From contig CM057450.1 of NCBI GenBank assembly GCA_016271365.2, forward strand, positions 1,802,904,967 through 1,802,968,966: DNA of 64,000 nt, given 5' to 3'. The translations under genes were made by a program, and so were the position numbers. Under the pieces are notes generated by a model. That model was not told the origin of the DNA. It ran no database searches and saw nothing but the letters and a program-made list of their open reading frames with translations. How positions within the stretch are numbered: the first letter of the stretch is position 1; every line of letters starts with the position of its first letter. Of this stretch, positions 41,020 to 50,243 are shown in pieces. This DNA comes from Neoceratodus forsteri (taxonomy: Eukaryota; Chordata; Ceratodontiformes; Ceratodontidae).

Positions 41020-42140
41020 ATATCTGGATCGTACTGGCTTGGTGGGCAGATCACCAGAACAAGTCAGAACCTCTCTAAAGGCTCGCACAGGACCTTTTTG
41101 GAGTCCTTGGTTTTATAATAAACCAGAAAAATCTGTCTTGATCCCTCACAGACTTTACAAGTTCATAGGGCGAGATCAGTACTCTACAGGCCAGGGCCTT
41201 TTTTGCCACCAGACAGGGTGAAAACCCTTCAGGCTATAGCGACCCTTCTGGGTTGCACACAGGCCAAAACAGCCAGACAATTCCTGCAGCTCTTGGGTCA
41301 TACATCCAGGCACAGTGCAGAATTCCAGGTTTCACATGAGACATTCAGTTTCATCTCAGGAATCATTGGAGTCAGAAAAGATCCCTTTCAAAACTCATCT
41401 CCAGTGACAAGCCCTCTGTTACCAGCCCTTTTGTGGTGGAAAAGGAATCCAAACCTAAGGCAAGGAGTCCTTTCAGAAGGAGGATCTTTCACTAGTCCTC
41501 ACGACAGATGCATCCTTCTGGGCTGGGCGCCCATGTGGGGAGCACACAACTCGGGTACTTGGACAGAAGTAGAGTCCTCCAGCATATAAACTTGCTGGAA
41601 CCTCAGAGCAGCACGGCTGTCACTAAAAGTTTTCTCTACACTGGTGATGGGCAAGGTGGTACAGGTCAGAAAAGACAATACCACCGCTATGTACAATATA
41701 AACAAGCTAGGAGGCACCAGATCAGGTCCCCAATGCAACAGAAGCTTATGAAAATTTGGACTTGGGCATATTCTAAAGGTGTCCCTGTAAGCAATCAATT
41801 CAAGCAAGAAAGGGCAATACCTTGGCAGACACACTGAGTCTAATCAATCAGTCCCATCACAAATCGACACTGAACAAGCAGGTGGTGCAGGTAATTTTCA
41901 GGAGGTGGAGCATTCCAGAGATAGTCTTGTTCGCATCCCACCAGAACCACCAGTTGCCTCAGTATTGCTGCAGACCCCCAGCCCAGGGCACAATCCCTCT
42001 GGACGCCCTGGTACTGGGCTGGTCAGGCAACTACTTAGGCTCAAATCCCTCTCAGCTTCTCTGATCTTGATAGCTCCAGATTGGCCCAGGCAGCCATGGT
42101 ACTCTCTTCTGCTCTCCATGTCAGTGAGCAACCAATAAGT
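41020..42140 (+). pseudogene. C1 pol continued: RT tail, RNase H, methyltransferase-like domain
   Basis: It starts in the YLDD box itself: with the split codons restored the text reads F-P-Y-L-D then R-T-G, so the second aspartate is lost. The RT tail (SPEQVRTSLKARTGPFWS, then RLYKFIGRDQ) follows. RNase H is shifted: TDASFWAGRPCG-type text near 41505, HINLLEPQSS near 41580 (glutamate kept, LELRA changed), and VRKDNTTAMYNIN near 41668 where TD is KD. The MT-like part keeps VLFASHQNHQLPQYCCRPP and IPLDALVLGWSGNY near 41930-42035, but the FPPF motif is lost. LIAPDWPRQPWYS is near 42065. Confidence 0.8.
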
Positions 42141-42224
42141 TTGCCTCTCAGGCACAATCTCCTGACCTCCAATCAGGGAACAATGATGTACCCAAATCTC
42201 GTCCTCTCCTCAAGGCATGGCTCT

Positions 42225-42988
42225 TGGAGGAATTAGAGAGGCAGACTTCAAACCTTTCTGAAACTGTATTAACTGTCTTGAAAGGTTATAAGTAGCCTCC
42301 ACTAAGAAAACGATTCTGCTAAGTGGAAAAGATTTTCTTTTTGGTCCTCTGGTAGGAATTTCACCCCAAATGACGAGGAGTCTCAGTGGTGTTGGATTAT
42401 CTGACTCACTTCTATATCTGCCAATGTCTATAACCCAGTTCTCTATGGTTCATATCTGGCAGTGTCTGCATACCTTCTTGTTTCAGGACAAAGGTGCTGC
42501 ATCGATCCCATTTTCAAAGGATTTTAAAAGCCTGATACATTTGCATCCTCCTCACAGAGCACCAGAACGCTTTTGGGATCTTAATATATGTATAGCTAGA
42601 TTAATGAGGGCTCCTTCTGGAGCCCATGGCTACAGCCCATTTAAAGTATGTTACCTGAAAACTGGTTTTGTGGTAGCAATTACCTCAGCGAGCTTCAGGG
42701 TGTGTGTGTTGACTAGGACTATATCTCCTTCACAGAGATAAGGTAGTCCTCGTGAACAGACAGACAATTTTCCCAAGGTTGTTTCAGACTTTCATCTGAA
42801 CCTAATCAATTACTCTGCCTTGTCTTTTTCACGGACGTATATAAGCTCTGGTGAAAGAAGACTCCACAGTCTGGATGTGAAAAGCCTCGGCTATTACATG
42901 ACAGCTACTAAGGCCATAGGTAAGACAAAAACAACTTTTCCTTACATGGGGTTGTGGAATGGGCAAACCAGCTCGTAAAGATCCATTT
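42225..42988 (+). pseudogene. C1 tyrosine recombinase, N-terminal part
   Basis: The core-binding region is weak (about 42240-42480). WDLNICIARLMRAPSGAHGY (42577-42636) and FKVCYLKTGFVVAITSAS follow. The first arginine position reads SASFR rather than SARR, with a frame change at that point. HRDKVVLVNRQTIFPK-like text is near 42733 and GERRLHSLDVKSLGYYM near 42853. The gene is cut by DIRS-A3 after GATCCATTT at 42980-42988. The continuation is at 48763. Confidence 0.8.
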
Positions 42989-43000
42989 CTAGGGACATGG

Positions 43001-43136
43001 ATATGTTGTTCATCCACACTATTGGCAGTATCTCAAGCGCTTTTAAATCTGCCTGAAGGTCTGCTCCTCCCACCCACCGGTATAACTCGGCCCGCCTACG
43101 ACGCCAGATCTTCCTCACCGCTTGGAAGCTCAGGTT
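43001..43136 (+). repeat. A3 left inverted terminal repeat
   Basis: It runs from ATATGTTGTTCATCCACAC to GAAGCTCAGGTT and is the reverse complement of 48571-48720. Confidence 0.88.
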
Positions 43137-43233
43137 CTCTTAACGCTTCAGCTTATGCATCGGTTCCGCCTCCGCTTATGGATTTAAAAATAAAATTTGC
43201 AAAGATTTCCAGTTCGATCCTCGCCGGCCGCGA

Positions 43234-45475
43234 ATGGACAAATCCACTCCGGATTTCGCGAGATGCCCATGCGGGCAGAAGACGTCCGGACGGATCCACA
43301 CTCCACGCAGGTTCATTGCTTAGGCCTTGAGCACGCACCCAGGCTTCATGGTAATTGTGCTCATCTTCTCGCCCACGCCCCTCGGCACACTGCGGTTGCC
43401 CGATTGCAACCGGGCCGTCTCCAGAAGCGCTTCTCTCGTGAAGTCCAAGGAGGTCCGTTACGTGTGTCTCGCGCGCGGTCAGCGGATCAGCTCGAGCGGA
43501 TGGTCGCCTCGGCAGAGGCGGCGCGGGCCGATCTTTCCCTCGCCATGCATTTATCCCGCCTCTGGGTTCTTCCACGGCTTCCTTTAAGGAGCTTTGTCTG
43601 TCCCTCTCCACTAAAGGAGAAGGGCTTGGTGCCTGCTGGACCTTTTTCTGTCCAAAAAGAGGGACAAGGGTAAGTCCTCCGTCGACGCCTGTTGGAGCGA
43701 AAGGTCCTTCTCTCGGGCCGCCGACCGCCGGGCTTCGGGTCGCATCAGTCAAGCCGCCACTGGCCTCACGGTGTCCCCCGCCAGGCTGCTGACCGAGACT
43801 CCCACTGATGAAGTCGGATTTTTCTCGATCCATTGGACGGGCTGTCGCTTAGCAGCCGAGATTCTCTCCCGTTCCCCGGGAGGAGTTGAGGATCCTGGTT
43901 CGCCAGCCCGGTTTCGAGCCTCGGATGGACCTTCCGAGCCGGCGGGAGTAATGGTTCCGGGCCGACACTCTCCCTGCACCGACCCCGAAATTCGGGACTC
44001 TCGTCTCGGCCCGGACTCATGTCCAGCCGCTCCCACCGCCGAGTAGGGCGGTCTCGGCCCTCGCACTGGGGGCGGCAAGCCGCTGGGCTGTCTCGGGCCC
44101 CTCCTCCTCGATGAGGGAGGCTTCGCGTGAATTACGCCGACGGTACGAGGACCTATGTTGCAACAGCCTCCCGGCCGGAATAAGCCGACTCGCGCTTCCC
44201 GCCATTATGGCTGTCACCGAACGCCGGCTGGTAACCCTCGACTCTGCCCGAGGGTTTACACCCAGGCCGGTTGTCGCGCCAAACCAGCGTCGACCATCAT
44301 GTGGAACGCCCACAGCCACCATTCAGTTCACCAAGGATTCTCGGTCGCTAAGGGTTTACCCCATCGCTGTCAGTTACCCTCACTCCCGACCGCCCTGCAG
44401 GTGAAGGGTGGCTCAGGCCAGAGAAGCCGAGGACTCTTCCCGAGTCGAGATGATTCCTCCTTCTTCCAGCGACTGGACTTGAGTCTTCAGGAGGTCAGCC
44501 AATGGACGATAGCCCGTCGTCCTTCCTAGGACTGCTTCGGCTCATCTCGAGTCCACTGGGATGGAGCTCGAACCCGTTTCTAAACGGGCTGTGTATCCCT
44601 CACGGAGATTCTGGACCAGGGGATTCTCCGACGAGGTCTTCCGGTGGCCGAGGCCATAGTGGGTCCAGCCTTGGAACTTTGGCAGTGCCTGCTTCCTGCT
44701 CTCCCTTCAGCCAGGATGGCCAGGAAGTATGCGGTCCCTAACGGTTCCCTGTCCGGTTTTTCGGAACACCCCTCTGCTGAGGGGTTGGTTACCGACAGCG
44801 TTTTCCGGCGCACCGGGAACGCCAGGGATGTGGACAAACCTCCCGACAAGGAATCCAAGAAATTGGATTATGCCGGGCGAAAAGTCTATGCTGTGTCCTC
44901 TCTCGGCCTTCGTCAGGCCAGTTCGGCCGTCCTCATGGCACATTTTTCTCATGCCCTGTTGGGCTCCTGGATGAGGTCATCCTCATCTTCCGCCGATCTG
45001 CAGACTACGGTCAGGCAGGTGCGGGACCAGGGCAGGGCAGTGGCCAAACAGCAGCTCCAGACTGCTTTAGACATTGGGGACTCATGTGCCAGGTCTGTGG
45101 CGGCCGCAGTGGCCATGCGTCGTCGGGCTTGGCTGAGGATATCCACCTTTACCTCGGATACCCAGCACAAGTTGGCGGATGTTCCCTTTTTGGGGACTGA
45201 CCTCTTCAGCCCTGGGGTGGAAGGTCACCTGCAGAGGATCGAGAAGTCCAATGCTACCTTGGACTCGGTCTCTTCTGCTCAGAAGGGCAAAGGCCGTAAG
45301 CCACAGCCTAAGCCCTTTCGTTCTTCTGGCCCCAGCTCGCCCAGCCCAGCAACGTCAGGGCCAGCAGGCTCGGGCTTGGCATCCCAAACCCAAGCCGTCT
45401 GCTTCCTCCAACAGGAGGCAGGGAGGTAAGGGCCCAGGAGGTCCCCGCCGGTCCCTCCTCCAAGCCTGCCCAGTG
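43234..45475 (+). pseudogene. A3 gag, frame-broken
   Basis: ATG 43234 starts MDKSTPDFARCPCGQKTS. After one shift the text is DPHSTQVHCLGLEHAP. Together they give the N-terminal zinc motif C-x-C-G ... H ... C-L-G-x2-H. ADQLERMVASAEAARADLSL near 43480 and LSTKGEGLG-like text near 43602 follow. The best frame, 44644-45429 (261 codons), reads AEAIVGPALELWQCLLPALP, then ARKYAVPNGSLSGFSEHPSA. KESKKLDYAGRKVYAVSSLG and AKQQLQTALDIGDSCARSVA are followed by DTQHKLADVPFLGTDLFSPG and HLQRIEKSNATLD. The tail is basic and Gln/Pro/Ser-rich. The middle (43680-44500) is broken. Confidence 0.8.
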
Positions 45476-45544
45476 ACGGGCTGAGGGTGTCGCCCCATCC
45501 CGTCCACCTACCCTGGGTCCCCCGTGGGGACGGCTCCAGCACTT

Positions 45545-46560
45545 CTGTTCCGCCTGGTCCGCTGTTACCACGGACAGGTGGGTCTTGGAGGTGGTGGGAA
45601 GAGGCCTGCCTCTGGAATTCGAGCAGGCACCACCCTTCAGAGCCGCCGCCTGGGGGCTGGGATCCCCAGCCTCACTGTCTGCCTGCGTCGAGCCGACATC
45701 ACCTCCTCCTCCAGAAGGAGGTGGTAAGGAGGTGGTGGACCCTCCTTCAGACCCAGGGTTTGTGTCCAGGTACTTCCTGGTTCCGAACGACGGGGCTGGC
45801 GCCCCATTCTCGACCTACACGACCTAAACAAGTTCCCAAGGTCTCGAACCTTCAGGATGGTCACTCTGGCTCAGATAATACCATCCCTTGGAAACGCGTG
45901 TGGTTCTGCTCTCTGGACTTGCAGGACCGGCGTTTTTTCACGTCCTATCCGTCCGTCTCACCAGAGATTCCTTCGCTTCCGAGCGGAAGGATCCCTCTTC
46001 GAGTTCCAAGCCATGCCCTTCGGCTTGTCTCCAGCTCCCAGGGTCTTCACCAAATGGCAGTGGTGACAGCATTCCTGCGGCGCCGAGGGGTCCGGGTGTA
46101 CCCTTACCTGGACGACTGGCTGATAGCAGCTCCCTCCAGGAAGGAGGCGGAGTGGTCCAGAGATCTGGCCCTCCAGGTCTGCTCTCAACTGGGCCTCCTT
46201 GTCAGCGAGGCCAAGTCGGAACTCGAGCGAAGCAGGTGATTTTATTCGCCAGGCGGCTCGACTCTCCGAGCCAGAGCGCGGCTCCGGCGGACAGGGCGAG
46301 GTTCTTTCCTCCTTTGCGATCATTTCTGGTTGGGCAATGCGCCCTGCCGGGACTTCCCTGCGTCTCTTGGGTCTCATGGCGGACTGCACCAGCGTGGTCC
46401 ATTGGGCATGCTGGAACAGCGCCCCTTCAGTGGAGACTGGCCAGCCAGTGGTCACATCGCTGCGATCCTTGGACCAGCTAGTGTCGGTGACACAGGGGAT
46501 GTGGAATGCTCTCGAGTGGTGGACGTTCCAGATCAATTGCAGGAGGGCATCCCGTTCGTC
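45545..46560 (+). pseudogene. A3 reverse transcriptase, lightly broken
   Basis: Text runs across frames: TTDRWVLEVV-like start near 45570, DPGFVSRYFLVPN near 45753, GAPFSTYTT shifted from GWRPILDLHDLN, and FRMVTLAQIIPSL near 45850. Motif A is SLDLQDRRF near 45913 with the aspartate kept. PFGLSPAPRVFTK follows near 46017. Motif C, VYPYLDDWLIAAPSRKEAEW (46096-46155), is intact, with the aspartates at 46111-46116. SRDLALQVCSQLGLLVSEAK follows. Thumb and connection text (GLMADCTSVVHWACWNSAP) is near 46375. Small indels at about 45785, 45945, 46050 and 46240 break the frame. Confidence 0.88.
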
Positions 46561-47409
46561 CGCCCGAGCCGTGGTCTCTCTGTCGACGATGCCTCTCTGA
46601 TGGGTTGGGGTGCCCATCTGGGGGAACACCGGCGCCATGGCCTCTGGTCCCTGCGGGAGTCCCGATGCCACATCAACCTGCTGGAGCTCCGAGCGGTCCG
46701 CCTAGCTCTCACCGCCTTTGCTCCGTTCCTCCGGGGTCAAGTGGTCCGAGTCCAGACGGACAATACCACGACCATGTACTATCTAAACCGCCAGGGCGGG
46801 ACGCGCTCCATGCTTCTATGCAAGGAAGCTCTCCGCATTTGGTCACTCGTGCGCAGCCTGGAGGCGGATCTCCTAGCCATTCATGTGGCAGGAGCCTCCA
46901 ACACCCTGGCCGATGCCCTGAGCCGGATAGGGGCTGCATCCCACGAGTGGTCTCTCCTGCCGGAGGTAGTACAGCATCTGTTCTCCCTTTGGGGCACACC
47001 TCAGGTGGACCTGTTTGCCTCCACGGAGAACGCGAAGCTGAGTCTGTTCCATGCCCGCCCCCCTCAGCAGGGCTCGCTGCAGGGGGATGCCTTCTCGAGG
47101 CAGTGGACCCCGGGCCTCTTTTACGCCTTTCCCCCATTTCCCTTGATCCACAAGGTGCTTCTCAAGGCGAGGAGGGACAAGGCGCAGGTGATTCTGATAG
47201 CCCCAGACTGGCCTCGCCAGTGCTGGTACCAGATCTCCTCAGTCTCAGCTCCAGGACTCCGAGGCAGCTTCCAGCTCGCCGGACCTGCTCTCAGTCAATC
47301 AGGGAAGGTGTTCCATCCGGACCTTCAATCCCTGCACCTGACAGCCTGGTTCCTGGTGGCTAGAGTTCCAGGCCTTGGGTCTTTCCAGCGAGGTCCTCAA
47401 TGCTGTTGA
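46560..47409 (+). CDS. A3 RNase H and methyltransferase-like domain, open reading stretch
   Basis: This is part of a continuous 359-codon frame (46330-47409) and is the best preserved enzyme segment in the window. The RNase H acidic residues are all present: SVDDASLMGWGAHLG near 46580, NLLELRAVRLALTAF near 46675, VQTDNTTTMYYLNRQGGTRS near 46751, and SNTLADALSRIGAASHEW near 46897. The MT-like domain follows: LFSLWGTPQVDLFASTENAK near 46978, QGSLQGDAFSRQWTPGLFY, AFPPFPLIHKVLLKARRDKA and VILIAPDWPRQCWYQ. This order matches the Dam-like domain in DIRS Pol, with FPPF in place of (D/N)PP(Y/F). Within the element it is a segment of Pol, not a separate gene. Confidence 0.85.
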
Positions 47410-48392
47410 GGCGTCCCGGAAGTCGACCAGGAAATGCTATGCCTTCAAATGGAAGAGAGTTTCCATTTGGTGTCAGGGCAAGGGCTTGGACCCTTCCTCC
47501 TGTTCTTTGGCAAGCATCTTGGACTATTTATGGTCCCTTTCTAGTCAAGGGCTTAGGTCGACGACCCTAAAGGTGCACCTGGCAGCCATCTCTGCTTACC
47601 GGGCGCAGGCCAGGGAGCAGTCGGTGGCGCAGGAGAAGGTGGTCTGGCACTTTTTCAAAGGCCTTGATCACATTTCCCCTCCGGTGTGAGAACCTCCACC
47701 TCCGTGGGATTTACTGCTGGTACTGGCAAAGCTCATGGGCAAGCCATTCGAACCAATGCACAGGTGTGAACTCTCTCACCTGTCGTGGAAGACCGCCTTC
47801 TTGGTGGCTATCACGTCAGCCAGAAGGATGGGAGAGCTCCAGGCGCTGCCATGAGTCTCCTTACCTGGTCTTCCACAGGGACAAGGTTGTCCTGCGTCCC
47901 CACCCGAAATTCCTTCCGAAGGTGGTGTCGGAGTTTCACCTTAACCAGGTGTTGACTCTGCCGGTGTTCTACCCCAATCACACCTCGGAGGCCGAATACA
48001 GGCTCCATACTTTGGACCCTAGAAGGGCGCTCGCTTATTATAAGGAGCGCACGGCTGAAATTCGTGGAGAGGTTCGCCAGCTGTTTGTCACCTACGCTGA
48101 AGCCGCATCTGGCAGACCTGCAGCCAAGCGGACGATAGGCAGGTGGGTCACCTCCTGCATAGATCTCTGCTATAAGTTGGCGGGCATGGAGCCTCCCAGA
48201 GGGATAAGAGCTCATTCTACCCATCATACTGCTGCATCGGTGGCTGCTTCCAGGGATGTCCCTATCCAGGAAATCTGCAGGGCTGCTACCTGGAAGTCAG
48301 CACACACCTTCATTACCCATTACCACATCGACCTTGAGTCACGCCGGGATGCTGGTTTTGGGGCCTCAGTTCTCCAGTCTTATTCCCTAAGT
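47365..48392 (+). pseudogene. A3 tyrosine recombinase, HxxR arginine changed to histidine
   Basis: The core-binding part is SSEVLNAVEASRKSTRKCYA near 47380, FKWKRVSIWCQGKGLDPSSC, then LASILDYLWSLSSQGLRSTT and LKVHLAAISAYRAQAR (47375-47689 open). The first arginine block AITSARRMGELQAL near 47810 is in a second frame. A third long frame (to 48449) carries FHRDKVVLRPHPKFLPKVVS, then LDPRRALAYYKERTAEI and KRTIGRWVTSCIDLCYKLAG. HxxR reads HSTH: the arginine codon at 48222-48224 is CAT where A1 and A2 have CGC and CGT, a CpG-type change. TWKSAHTFITHYHIDLESRR has the tyrosine at 48321-48323. Confidence 0.9.
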
Positions 48393-48448
48393 AGGGGGTG
48401 TGCGCCTTGCCTCCCTCCTCCCGGAGAACTGCTAGGAGTCTGCCAATA

Positions 48449-48540
48449 GTGTGGATGAACAACATATCCATGTCCCTAGAAATACAGGTTACTCACCTGT
48501 AACAGGAGTTCTAGGAATGGTATATGTTGTTCATCCACAC
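48449..48540 (+). repeat. A3 internal complementary region
   Basis: It is a 92-base reverse complement of the fused A3 ends. The join CTAGAAATACAGG predicts the circle junction CCTGTATTTCTAGG with core ATTT. Confidence 0.92.
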
Positions 48541-48570
48541 GACCCACCGACCTCCCCGGCTTCGACGCAC

Positions 48571-48720
48571 AACCTGAGCTTCCAGCGGGCCAGATCTGGC
48601 GTCATGGGGCGGAGCCGAGAGTTATACCACCCGGGTGGGTGGGAGGAGCAAGCTTGAAGACCTTCCGGCAAGATTTAAAGCGGCAAGGATACTGCCAATG
48701 AGTGTGGATGAACAACATAT
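48571..48720 (-). repeat. A3 right inverted terminal repeat
   Basis: It runs from AACCTGAGCTTCCAGCG to GTGTGGATGAACAACATAT and is the reverse complement of 43001-43136. Confidence 0.9.
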
Positions 48721-48762
48721 ACCATTCCTAGAACTCCTGTTACAGGTGAGTAACCTGTATTT

Positions 48763-49020
48763 ATCGATGGATTGTCCATTGTATTCAGTTCTGCTACACA
48801 AGAGCAGGTAGGGAGTCCCAAGCTGGGCTGAGGGCACACTCGACAGGAGGAACAGCTGCCAGTCTTGCAGCTGCTAGGGAGGTTCCATTATTGGATATTT
48901 GTAAAGCAGCTACTTGGAAATGAGTACACACCTTTACAAAGCATTACAACTTGGATGTTTTGTCCAGAAGTGATACCAGGTTTGGCACAGGAGTCCTGCA
49001 AAGTCTGTTTCCAAAATAAG
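48763..49020 (+). pseudogene. C1 tyrosine recombinase, C-terminal part
   Basis: It resumes as IDGWIVHCIQFCYTRAGRES, then GLRAHSTGGTAASLAAAREV. The HxxR arginine is glycine here (HSTG near 48836). ICKAATWK is followed by an in-frame TGA where a sense codon is expected, then VHTFTKHYNLDVLSRSDTRF with the nucleophile tyrosine, and VLQSLFPK with a stop near 49018. Together with 42225-42988 it completes the gene. Confidence 0.87.
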
Positions 49021-49055
49021 TTCTGTGCCCACCTCCAGGAGTACTGCTTGGTAGT

Positions 49056-49158
49056 CTGCACAAAGTTATGAATATCCTGAGCATTACTGGGGTTAGGAGA
49101 AAAAATTACTTACCATAGAAATCTTCCTTCTTCCCAGTGATACTCAGATATTCATAAC
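49056..49158 (+). repeat. C1 internal complementary region
   Basis: The first half is the reverse complement of the C1 left edge (31935-31970). The second half is the reverse complement of the right edge (49573-49642). The join GGGGTTAGGAGAAAAAATT predicts a circle junction with core AAC. Confidence 0.88.
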
Positions 49159-49446
49159 TCCCTCCCATCCTGCCCTTCCAGAACTTTAGCCTTCTGCATT
49201 CCGTATGCTAGTGCCACATAGTCATACTCTTCTGGGTACACTTCTGTATACCAGATAGATTTTAACAGAGTTTTCTGTCTCTTTATAGTTTTTCACTGTC
49301 TGGTGAACACCATTGTTATTTGATGTAGTTCCTCCTTAGGAGTTTTTTTTTGGGTAAATTGTTTTTATTAGGGTAATCATAAGAAATGTTTTAATTAATT
49401 AGCTGTTGGATTTTTTCATAATGCCTGATTTCTAGGCTTCTTACAA
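49159..49446. other. C1 spacer between ICR and right ITR
   Basis: I see no gene here. The text is T-rich, with a T run near 49344. Confidence 0.55.
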
Positions 49447-49589
49447 ATCTGAAGGGGTTAGAACACTACAGTTGGTACAGGCAGTATTTGAAAGATGCTC
49501 ACATACAAAGAATTCCATCATTTGCATGTGTTCCATCTCTCTGGGCAGTCCAACCCACCAGGCTGACTGCATAAAGTTAAGAATATCTG
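49447..49589 (-). repeat. C1 right inverted terminal repeat
   Basis: It runs from AATCTGAAGGGGTTAGAAC to GCATAAAGTTAAGAATAT and is the reverse complement of 31952-32097. Confidence 0.86.
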
Positions 49590-49635
49590 AACATCACTGG
49601 GAAGAAAGAAGATTACTATAGTAAGTAATTTTTTC

Positions 49636-49660
49636 TTCTAACCACAGGAATCACTCATTA
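49636..49660 (+). other. Head-to-tail junction of C1 and D (core AAC)
   Basis: The C1 right end TTCTTCTAAC (to 49642) runs straight into CACAGGAATCACTC, which matches the C-family left end CCCAGTAATGCTC. Further in, AATGCAGTCAGCCT and TGTGTTGAACTGC match the C1 left ITR at 31970-32000. Confidence 0.82.
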
Positions 49661-49790
49661 TGATTAAACTTAATGCAGTCAGCCTCCTGTGTTGAACTGC
49701 CGGAAAGATTAATTTTATCCAAATTATGGAACTGTCAGTTGGCTCGTGCCACTTTCAAACTGCTGCCCTAACAACTGCTGCACTCTTGAG

Positions 49791-50243
49791 TGCTTCAGAT
49801 TCTTTACTCCTTCTGCATAGTAAGGATGTCCTGGAGAGCTCTCCTTGAACTATCTCTGACTAAAGTTTATCTGTAGATAAGAACTCATTTTCAGTTTAAT
49901 TTTAAATTGCTGCCTTGCAAACATTGTTTAGTATAGTAAATTAGTGTTTTAGTAGTTTATTTATATTCGAGGTTCCCTCACGGTTCCTTGGAACCGAGGG
50001 TTCTGCATCTATTTTAAAGGTTTTTATCTCAATTTATTATTATTTAGAGATATTTAGTGGTCGCTTCCTTGAACTGCTTTAGTTTTTGTCTAAATTTTGT
50101 AATTTTCTCAGTTCCTTTTTCCTCAGGAACCGAATAGCGCTCGGTTCCAGGAATCGCTAGTGGTAGTTATTTTAAAGTAATCTCCGGTTCCAAGTTACTT
50201 TAAATAACGTCTTTTTGAAGTAATCTTTTTTTGCCTAGCTTAA
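49791..50243 (+). promoter_or_regulatory. D leader with CGGTTCC/GGAACCG motifs
   Basis: The non-coding leader carries CGGTTCC near 49979, GGAACCG near 49989, GAACCG near 50127, CGGTTCC near 50140 and CGGTTCC near 50186. It is flanked by A/T-rich text. A role in transcription is inference. Confidence 0.45.

Larger units (their letters stand above)
42989..48762 (+). mobile_element. DIRS retrotransposon A3, complete and best preserved (5.77 kb)
   Basis: A3 is inserted in C1 YR with core ATTT at 42985-42988 and 48759-48762. Removing it rejoins C1 GATCCATTT to ATCGATGGATTG in frame (RSIDGW family text). The layout is left ITR 43001-43136, gag from about 43234, RT, RNase H, MT-like domain, YR, ICR 48449-48540 and right ITR 48571-48720. 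It has the longest intact Pol stretch in the window (359 codons) and the fewest frame breaks per gene, so it is probably one of the youngest copies. A1 and A2 are homologues. Confidence 0.93.
31938..49642 (+). mobile_element. DIRS retrotransposon C1 (holds CR1 fragment, E and A3)
   Basis: The left end CCCAGTAATGTTCAGGATATTC joins the LINE at core AAC. The right end TTTTTTCTTCTAAC (to 49642) joins element D. The left ITR is 31952-32097, the right ITR 49447-49589 and the ICR 49056-49158. Gag is split by a CR1 fragment. RT is split by DIRS-E at the codons before the YLDD box. YR is split by DIRS-A3 between the first arginine block and HxxR. With the inserts removed, C1 would be about 5.7 kb. It belongs to the same broad clade as B (shared gag blocks and PQYCCRPP-type MT text). 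Confidence 0.88.

Noticed and set aside
43153..43833. 226-codon reverse-strand frame at the start of A3
   Set aside because: It is antisense to A3 gag, with low-complexity Arg/Pro/Gly content and no counterpart in A2.
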